Source: an uncultured Pelagibacteraceae bacterium
GTDB taxonomy: Bacteria; Pseudomonadota; Alphaproteobacteria; Pelagibacterales; Pelagibacteraceae
Length of the DNA stretch: 37,572 bases
Direction: 5' to 3'
Assembly: GCA_902591845.1 (NCBI GenBank)
Contig: CACJCG010000004.1
Span: 1 to 37,572, forward strand
Shown: piece by piece, positions 18,514-25,372 of the stretch
How the letters are laid out: the number at the start of each line of letters is the position of its first letter
How positions within the stretch are numbered: the stretch's first letter is position 1
Notes under the pieces: model-generated
The model's database searches: none
Told to the model about the DNA's origin: nothing
What the model saw: the letters and a program-made list of their open reading frames with translations, nothing else
Position numbers and translations under genes: made by a program

Positions 18514-19617
18514 TTGAGTCTCATTAAACCATTTAGCGGAATAAGACCTAAAAAAAAATTTGCAAAAAAAATTACCTCTCCTAACGTCAGTTATATTGAT
18601 AATTATAAACCAAATAAAAAATTAAATTTTCTTAATTTATTAAATTCTTCTAATATAAATAAATCAAAAAAAATGCTTAGTGCTCTTAAAGAGAAAGGCA
18701 TTATACAAAAAGATCCATCTAATCATTTCTATTTATATAGAATTACTCACAATAAGAAAAAATTACTTGGAATTGTTGGAAAAATAAATTTAGAAAATTA
18801 TGATGATAAAAAAATATTAGGTCACGAGGAAACTTTTGTTGAAAGAATAAGAAAAAGAAAAGAGCAATTATTAAAATTTAACAGTCAAATAAGCCCTATT
18901 TATACAACATATAAGACTGCTCCCAATTCTTTAAAAAAGTTAAATCGTATTTTTAAACACAAGCCAGATTATAATTTTAAATCTAAAGACAAATGCAGGC
19001 ATGAACTTTGGGTTGTTAAAAAGAACAATATAGAAAAATTACTTAGAAATTATCTTAAAAGTATAAATAAAATATATATATGCGACGGACATCATCGAAT
19101 TCAAGCAATGCTCAAGAGTAAAAAGAAAATTGCTCCTATGATAATTGCTTTTCCTTATAAACAGGTAAATATATTGGATTACAATAGAGTAATAAAAACT
19201 AATTTGAAATTTGATAAAATTAAGAAAATAATTTCAAAAAATTTTTCTTTAAATATTTCTAAAAAAAATAAAATACTAAAGCTCAATCAAATCGAAATGT
19301 ACACAAATAAAAAGTGGTATACTCTTAAGCCGTTTAAACAATCAAAAGAATTGGATGTAACAATATTAAGGAAATTAATATTAAATAAAATCTTAAAAAA
19401 TAAAAAAAATATAAAATTCGTATCAGGTTTTAAAGGTAAAAAAGTTTTAGAAAAATTTGTAAACTCTAAAAAATATAATTTAGCATTTAAGTTATATCCT
19501 ACTAATATTTCACAAGTTTTATCTTTTGCTGAAAAGAAAAAATATATGCCACAAAAATCTACTTGGTTTCATCCAAAACCTCTTGACGGATTAATTTCCT
19601 CTAATATTATTTTTTAA
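18514..19617 (+). CDS. DUF1015 family protein (divergent)
   Basis: TTG start; IKPFSGIRPKKKFAKKITSP N-terminus; IYICDGHHRIQAM motif; RKEQLLKF and SQISPIYTTY regions. Confidence 0.88.
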   Translation: MSLIKPFSGIRPKKKFAKKITSPNVSYIDNYKPNKKLNFLNLLNSSNINKSKKMLSALKEKGIIQKDPSNHFYLYRITHNKKKLLGIVGKINLENYDDKKILGHEETFVERIRKRKEQLLKFNSQISPIYTTYKTAPNSLKKLNRIFKHKPDYNFKSKDKCRHELWVVKKNNIEKLLRNYLKSINKIYICDGHHRIQAMLKSKKKIAPMIIAFPYKQVNILDYNRVIKTNLKFDKIKKIISKNFSLNISKKNKILKLNQIEMYTNKKWYTLKPFKQSKELDVTILRKLILNKILKNKKNIKFVSGFKGKKVLEKFVNSKKYNLAFKLYPTNISQVLSFAEKKKYMPQKSTWFHPKPLDGLISSNIIF

Positions 19618-20680
19618 ATAATTCTTTTAAACCGTCTGATGAGGCTTCTGAAATTCCTCTTTCTGTAATCAAACCTGTAACATATTTTGCAGGTGTAACA
19701 TCAAAAGCTAAATTTATTGCCTTGCTTTTTTTAGGGTATATCAAAACTTTCTTAAGTTCATTATTCTCATCAACACCCTCAACATGAGATAATTCCTCAG
19801 AATTTCTTTCCTCGATTGGAATATCTTTTGCATTTTTAATTTCCCAATCAATTGTTGAGCTTGGAAGGGCTACATAAAAAGGAACATTGTTATCATGGGC
19901 AGCTAACGCTTTAAGGTAAGTTCCAATTTTATTACAAACATCTCCATTAGATAAAGTTCTATCAGTTCCTACAATACACATATCAACCTCACCTCTCTGC
20001 ATTAAAATACCACCCGTATTATCAGCAATGATAGTATTTGGAATTTCTTCTTCATTTAATTCGTAAGAGGTTAAATTTGCACCTTGGTTTCTTGGTCTTG
20101 TTTCGTCTACCCATACATGCACAGGGATACCTTTTTTGTGCGCATGATAAATTGGTGATGTGGCTGTACCCCAATTAATTGTTGCCAACCAACCTGCATT
20201 ACAATGTGTTAATATGTTTACTGTATCTTTCTTTTTATTATAAATTTCTTCAATTATTTTTAATCCATTAATGCCAATATTTTCACAAAACTTTTCATCT
20301 TCATCACATATTTCTTTTGCTTCATTTAAGGCAATGCTTAATATTTGATCACTGTTAATTCCTGCTAATTTTTTTATCATTCGGTCTGTAGCCCATTTTA
20401 AATTAATAGCAGTAGGTCTTGATTGAATTAATTCTTTTGCACTTTTTTTTATAAATTCTGGATCATTATTTTCTTGAACTGCCAAAGCTAAACCATAAGC
20501 CGCTGTTCCTCCTATTAGAGGAGCTCCTCTTACCTCCATTACTTTAATAGCATTAATTGCATCTTTTACTGTCTTTAGTTCTTTGATTATAAATTGATGA
20601 GGAAGTTTGGTTTGATCAATTATTTTAACAATATTTTCCTCATACCATATTGTTCGATATTCTTTACCTTCAATCTTCAT
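19607..20680 (-). CDS. mtnA: S-methyl-5-thioribose-1-phosphate isomerase
   Basis: VRGAPLIGGTAAYGLALA; LTHCNAGWLAT; VWVDETRPRNQGANLTSYEL; VGTDRTLSNGDVCNKIGTY. Confidence 0.96.
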   Translation of the reverse strand: MKIEGKEYRTIWYEENIVKIIDQTKLPHQFIIKELKTVKDAINAIKVMEVRGAPLIGGTAAYGLALAVQENNDPEFIKKSAKELIQSRPTAINLKWATDRMIKKLAGINSDQILSIALNEAKEICDEDEKFCENIGINGLKIIEEIYNKKKDTVNILTHCNAGWLATINWGTATSPIYHAHKKGIPVHVWVDETRPRNQGANLTSYELNEEEIPNTIIADNTGGILMQRGEVDMCIVGTDRTLSNGDVCNKIGTYLKALAAHDNNVPFYVALPSSTIDWEIKNAKDIPIEERNSEELSHVEGVDENNELKKVLIYPKKSKAINLAFDVTPAKYVTGLITERGISEASSDGLKELFKK

Positions 20681-21549
20681 TTAGATAAAACTCTTCCAGC
20701 TATTGTTTTAAGTTTCTCAATTGTTTTTTTTGTTCTTTTTTCTGGAGCTGTTATTATTGCTACATCTAAACAATTATTAGTTGGATCTTTATGATCTATG
20801 TGATCTTCAAAATTATCAATTAAATTTTTAATCATAACTTTTGCTTTTTCTGCGTTTCCTAATAAAACTTTTATTACTTGTTGCACATCAACATTTTCAT
20901 GATCTGGATGCCAACAATCAAAATCGGTTACCATAGAAACTGATGCATATCTAATTTCAGCTTCTCTTGCTAATTTTGCCTCAGGCATATTTGTCATGCC
21001 AATTACGTCTGCTTTCCATGATCTATATAGATTAGATTCTGCTAATGTAGAAAATTGAGGCCCTTCCATAACAACATAAGTTCCGTTTCTTTGGTAATCT
21101 ATATTCGATTTTTTAATTGCCTCTTCGCATGCATTCATTAATCCATTTGAAGTTGGATGAGCCATTGATACATGAGCTACAATTTCATCATCGAAAAAAG
21201 TTTTTACTCTTGCGAAAGTCCTATCTATAAATTGATTTACAATTACAAATTTTCCAGGTGGTAAATCTTCTTTAAGTGATCCTACAGCCGAAACAGAAAC
21301 AATATCTGTAACTCCTAGTTGTTTGAGTGCATCTATATTTGCTCTAAAATTTATATTTGAAGGTGAAATAAAGTGCCCTCTTCCATGTCTTGGTAAAAAA
21401 TAAACTTCTTTACCATTATATTTAGTTTTTAAGACCTGATCAGATGGTTTTCCCCAAGGTGTTTGCAAATCAAGTAATTCTCTATCTTTAAATTCCTCAA
21501 CATCATAAAGACCACTTCCACCAATTATTGCTAATTTATTTGTTGTCAT
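20677..21549 (-). CDS. mtnP: S-methyl-5'-thioadenosine phosphorylase
   Basis: LAIIGGSGLYDVEEF; FLPRHGRGHFISPSNINFRANI; VVMEGPQFSTLAESNLYRSW; VIGMTNMPEAKLAREAEI. Confidence 0.97.
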   Translation of the reverse strand: MTTNKLAIIGGSGLYDVEEFKDRELLDLQTPWGKPSDQVLKTKYNGKEVYFLPRHGRGHFISPSNINFRANIDALKQLGVTDIVSVSAVGSLKEDLPPGKFVIVNQFIDRTFARVKTFFDDEIVAHVSMAHPTSNGLMNACEEAIKKSNIDYQRNGTYVVMEGPQFSTLAESNLYRSWKADVIGMTNMPEAKLAREAEIRYASVSMVTDFDCWHPDHENVDVQQVIKVLLGNAEKAKVMIKNLIDNFEDHIDHKDPTNNCLDVAIITAPEKRTKKTIEKLKTIAGRVLSK

Positions 21550-21590
21550 AATTAAAAATATATTTATTTATACTTTTATATTTAAAGATT

Positions 21591-22118
21591 ATGAACTTAA
21601 AAGATTACATTAGATCTATACCTGATTATCCAAAAAAAGGCATTTTATTTAGAGATATCACTACATTAATCAAAGATGAAAATGCATTTGCTGAAACAAT
21701 TAATCAAATTGTTGAAAGATCAAAAAAATTTAACTTCACTAAAATTGCAGCGATAGAGTCTAGAGGATTTGTTTTTGCATCTGCTGTTTCTTATATATTA
21801 AAAAAACCTTTTGTAATGCTCAGAAAAAAAAATAAATTACCTGCTGAAGTTCATTCGGTAGATTTTGAACTTGAATATGGAACTGCAACTATTGAGGTAC
21901 ATAAAGATTCTATTAATAAAGAAGATTCAGTTTTGATAATTGATGATCTAATAGCTACCGGGGGGACTGCAGAAGCTGCAGCAAAATTAGTTGAAATTTC
22001 TAATGGAAAAGTAGAAGCTTTTATTTTTGTAATAAACTTATTTGATTTGGGTGGGTCTGAAAAATTAATTAAAAGTAACTATAAAGTTGAGAATTTATTG
22101 GACTTTCCAGGACATTAA
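21591..22118 (+). CDS. apt: Adenine phosphoribosyltransferase
   Basis: LKDYIRSIPDYPKKGILFRDITTLIKD; AIESRGFVFASAVSY; VLIIDDLIATGGTAEAAAKL. Confidence 0.97.
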   Translation: MNLKDYIRSIPDYPKKGILFRDITTLIKDENAFAETINQIVERSKKFNFTKIAAIESRGFVFASAVSYILKKPFVMLRKKNKLPAEVHSVDFELEYGTATIEVHKDSINKEDSVLIIDDLIATGGTAEAAAKLVEISNGKVEAFIFVINLFDLGGSEKLIKSNYKVENLLDFPGH

Positions 22119-22164
22119 AAAAAATTGTTGAGTTTTTTATAATAATATAAAAATCTATAAATGA

Positions 22165-23319
22165 ATGGATTTACAAATAAATAGTGTATTAGAATTAATT
22201 AAAAATAAAAAGTTTAAAGAAGCTATTTTTGATCTTAATAAATTAGTTGAAGAAGATAAAAATAATATAAATTATTACCACTTAAGAGGAATATCTTATT
22301 TAAAATTAGCAAATTTTGATTTGGCAATAAATGATTTTAACCATCTTTTAAAATTAAAACCTGATTTCCCAGATGTTTATAATAATCTTGGAGTGCTTTA
22401 TTTTTCAAATGGTGAGAATGAACTTGCAATCCAAAATTTTCATAAAGCAATTGAATTAAAAGAAGATTTTCAACAGGCAAAAAATGGTTTAATTAAAGCT
22501 TTATGCCACAAGAATTCTACAACAATAAATAATTCTAATATCTTTGAAAATCATAATGAGATTAATAAAATAAAAGTTGAATATTCTCCTTACAGATTTA
22601 TAGAAGACAACACTATTGTAAATTTTTTAGATAAAAGTATAAAAGCGATTAGCAAAAAATTTGAAAAATTAGAATACCAACCAACACAAATTTATAGAAG
22701 AGATTTAATGTCACTTAACTGCAAGAGACATAAAAAAATATTCAATACTCATAAAATAATACCTGAGTTTTGTTTTGGTTGTTATAAAGTTCAAATTGAA
22801 CCTGAAAATATTATAGATTTAATTAAACTTTATATTTTATTTGATAATATTTACTTGAGTAATATACGAAAATGTATGGTCGAGTTAAGATCAAAAATTA
22901 AAGGAAATTATAAAGGTATAATATATTGCAAATCTATTGAAGAAGCAAAAAAAGTACAAAAAAAAATAACTAATCATATGGATCATAATTTTAATAAAAA
23001 AATACCCATCAAAATAAAAAGAGGCTGTACTGAATATGGCTTTGAATATCCACAATATAATAATCTTGAGAAGAATATTATGTATTATAAATCTGATTGG
23101 AAAAATTATGAAAATTTGATTGATAACAGCCTTCCCCACCTAGCATTTAATGAAAAGATTCAACCCACAATTAAAGGATCTACACTGCATGATATTTTGG
23201 TTATTAGAAATTGGATTTATTTTGCAAAATTAAATGGAGATGAAAAATTTGATTTATTAACAAGTCAATTATTTGAGTCTAATTATATTAAAAAAAAAAT
23301 AAGTTTAAAATATTCATAA
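22165..23319 (+). CDS. TPR-repeat protein with uncharacterised Cys/His-containing C-terminal domain
   Basis: N-terminal TPRs (NINYYHLRGISYLKLANFDLAINDFNHLLKLKPDFPDVYNNLGVLYFSNGENELAIQNFHKAIEL). C-terminus: LNCKRHKKIFNTHKIIPEFCFGCYKVQIEPENIIDLIKLY...RKCMVEL...IYCKSIEEAK...IKRGCTEYGFEYP. Confidence 0.88.
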   Translation: MDLQINSVLELIKNKKFKEAIFDLNKLVEEDKNNINYYHLRGISYLKLANFDLAINDFNHLLKLKPDFPDVYNNLGVLYFSNGENELAIQNFHKAIELKEDFQQAKNGLIKALCHKNSTTINNSNIFENHNEINKIKVEYSPYRFIEDNTIVNFLDKSIKAISKKFEKLEYQPTQIYRRDLMSLNCKRHKKIFNTHKIIPEFCFGCYKVQIEPENIIDLIKLYILFDNIYLSNIRKCMVELRSKIKGNYKGIIYCKSIEEAKKVQKKITNHMDHNFNKKIPIKIKRGCTEYGFEYPQYNNLEKNIMYYKSDWKNYENLIDNSLPHLAFNEKIQPTIKGSTLHDILVIRNWIYFAKLNGDEKFDLLTSQLFESNYIKKKISLKYS

Positions 23320-23346
23320 TTTTCAATAATTTTAAATTTTGAAAAC

Positions 23347-23355
23347 TTATCCACA
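23347..23355 (+). promoter_or_regulatory. Perfect consensus DnaA box (TTATCCACA)
   Basis: Exact 9-mer in the intergenic gap between the TPR gene and the GMP reductase gene. Confidence 0.5.
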
Positions 23356-23405
23356 GGTAAGAATCTAATTGAAAAAGTAATTTTTGCTAGGTAATTTCTT
23401 GTGAA

Positions 23406-24440
23406 ATGAGAATTGAAGAAGAGCTAAAACTAGATTATTCAGACGTTTTATTTAGACCTAAAAGAAGTACATTAAAAAGTCGTAAAGACGTAAATTTGTT
23501 AAGAACTTATAGATTCAAATATAGTAAAAATGAATGGTCAGGAATCCCAATAATGGCCGCAAATATGGATGGAGTTGGGGAATTAAGTATTGCTGAGAAA
23601 TTAAATGACTATGGAATGATAACATCTTTAACAAAACAACATGATGTTAAAAAAATTAAACAAAATAAAAATATAAAAAAAATATATCCTAATATTGCAC
23701 TTAGTGTTGGTATAAAAAAAGAGGATTTTCAAAATTTAGATAAAGTATTAAAAGAATTTAGTTTTTTTAAGTTTATTTGTATTGATGTAGCAAATGGATA
23801 CACAGAACATTTTACTAATTTTATTAAATCAGTAAGAGATAAATATCCTACTAAAACAATAATTGCAGGTAATGTAGTAACAGCAGATATGGCTCAAGAA
23901 TTAGTTCTTAGTGGAGCGGATATTGTTAAAGTTGGGATTGGACCTGGAAGTGTTTGTACCACAAGAATTCAGACTGGAGTTGGTTATCCACAATTAAGTG
24001 CGGTAATCGAATGTGCTGATGCAGCACATGGACTTGGTGCACATGTAATAGCAGATGGCGGGTGTACATGTCCTGGTGATGTTGCCAAAGGTTTCGGAGG
24101 TGGTGCAGATTTTGTAATGCTTGGGGGTATGCTTGCAGGACATGATGAAGGTAATGGTAAAATTGTAAAAGTAAATGGAGAAAAATATATAGAATTTTAT
24201 GGATCTAGTTCTGAAGTTGCTAACAAAAAACATTATGGTGGACTTTCAGATTATCGAAGTAGTGAGGGAAGAAAAGTCAGAGTAAAATATCGAGGAAAAA
24301 TAAACGATACAATTTTAAATATACTTGGTGGTGTAAGAAGTAGTTGTACTTATGTTGGTGCACCTTCACTCAAACAATTAAGTAAATGTACAACTTTTGT
24401 AAGAGTGTCTAATCAATTTAATGATAGTTTAATTAAATAA
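23406..24440 (+). CDS. guaC: GMP reductase / IMPDH-family protein
   Basis: LKLDYSDVLFRPKRSTLKSR; GADIVKVGIGPGSVCTTRIQTGVGYPQLSAV; VIADGGCTCPGDVAKGFGGGADFVMLGGMLAGHDE; YRSSEGRKVRVKYRG. Confidence 0.93.
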   Translation: MRIEEELKLDYSDVLFRPKRSTLKSRKDVNLLRTYRFKYSKNEWSGIPIMAANMDGVGELSIAEKLNDYGMITSLTKQHDVKKIKQNKNIKKIYPNIALSVGIKKEDFQNLDKVLKEFSFFKFICIDVANGYTEHFTNFIKSVRDKYPTKTIIAGNVVTADMAQELVLSGADIVKVGIGPGSVCTTRIQTGVGYPQLSAVIECADAAHGLGAHVIADGGCTCPGDVAKGFGGGADFVMLGGMLAGHDEGNGKIVKVNGEKYIEFYGSSSEVANKKHYGGLSDYRSSEGRKVRVKYRGKINDTILNILGGVRSSCTYVGAPSLKQLSKCTTFVRVSNQFNDSLIK

Positions 24441-24444
24441 TTTA

Positions 24445-24960
24445 CTATTCAAACTCAAAATCTTTTATATTTGTAGTTTCGTATTTCTCGAAAGGCATAT
24501 GTATCCATGGAGAATCTTTTAAATAATCTACAGAATAATCAGGTTTAAATTTTGAAGTTGATTTGTGCCAAATTACAGCTGTTTTAATTTTCTCTTCTAA
24601 ATAAAATCCATAAAAATGTTCTAACCATTTAATACTTTTTATCAACGTTTTCCCGCTGTCTGCTAAATCATCAACTAGTAAGACATGCGAGCCTAAGTTT
24701 GGGGTAGTTTTTGCTAAGTCTCTTGAAAAAGTAAACTGACCTTGTTGATTTTTAACATCATCACTATCACCATGGTAAGACTCAACAGATAAAATAGCTA
24801 AAGGCACATTGAAAAGCCTACTAAAAACATCACCTAATCTTAATCCCCCTTTTGCAATACAAATGATTTGATTAAATTTTAAATTATCCTCATTAACTTT
24901 TTTAGCTAATTGCTCTATCTTCTTATGATAATCGTCCCAACTAATGTATATATCTTTCAT
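24445..24960 (-). CDS. Purine (xanthine/hypoxanthine-type) phosphoribosyltransferase family protein
   Basis: YISWDDYHKKIEQLAKKV; IICIAKGGLRLGDVFSRLF; VLLVDDLADSGKTL PRPP motif. Confidence 0.88.
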   Translation of the reverse strand: MKDIYISWDDYHKKIEQLAKKVNEDNLKFNQIICIAKGGLRLGDVFSRLFNVPLAILSVESYHGDSDDVKNQQGQFTFSRDLAKTTPNLGSHVLLVDDLADSGKTLIKSIKWLEHFYGFYLEEKIKTAVIWHKSTSKFKPDYSVDYLKDSPWIHMPFEKYETTNIKDFEFE

Positions 24961-24965
24961 AATTT

Positions 24966-25042
24966 TGGTAGCGGGAAGTGGGATCGAACCACTGACCTCG
25001 GGCTTATGAGTCCCGCGCTCTAACCAACTGAGCTACCCCGCC
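24966..25042 (-). tRNA. tRNA-Met (anticodon CAU), CCA encoded
   Basis: Minus strand GGCGGGGTAGCTCAGTTGGTTAGAGCGCGGGACTCATAAGCCCGAGGTCAGTGGTTCGATCCCACTTCCCGCTACCA folds as a 77-nt cloverleaf; elongator-Met-like. A lysidine Ile2 identity is less likely but not excluded. Confidence 0.96.
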
Positions 25043-25113
25043 TTATTAATTGATTAATGATTTATAATATAAATCTTTATTGTTTCAATAAACTTTTTAA
25101 ATCTAATTCTAAA

Positions 25114-25323
25114 CTATATAATAAAATAAACAGCTAATGAGCTAACCAAACCAGCTAAAATAATTGTAAAAATAATTCTCTTCTTTAATGTTCTTTTTTT
25201 ATCCATTCTTACTCTATTTAACAAAATATTTACGTTAGTAGTTTTAATCTTGTCTTCATGTAAATCTTTGTTTGAAGAAACATCAGATTTTAATAATGTT
25301 GTATCTTGGTCGCTTTTTTTCAC
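25114..25323 (-). CDS. Small single-TM protein, unknown function
   Basis: 69 aa: charged N-terminal region, then KKRIIFTIILAGLVSSLAVYFII. Confidence 0.6.
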   Translation of the reverse strand: MKKSDQDTTLLKSDVSSNKDLHEDKIKTTNVNILLNRVRMDKKRTLKKRIIFTIILAGLVSSLAVYFII

Positions 25324-25372
25324 AGTTCATTTAAACAGTTATTACTTTTAAATACAATAAAATTAAGAAATA

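Noticed and set aside
23994-24233. Antisense ORF inside GMP reductase
   Set aside because: Cys/Thr-rich shadow ORF opposite conserved IMPDH/GMPR motifs.
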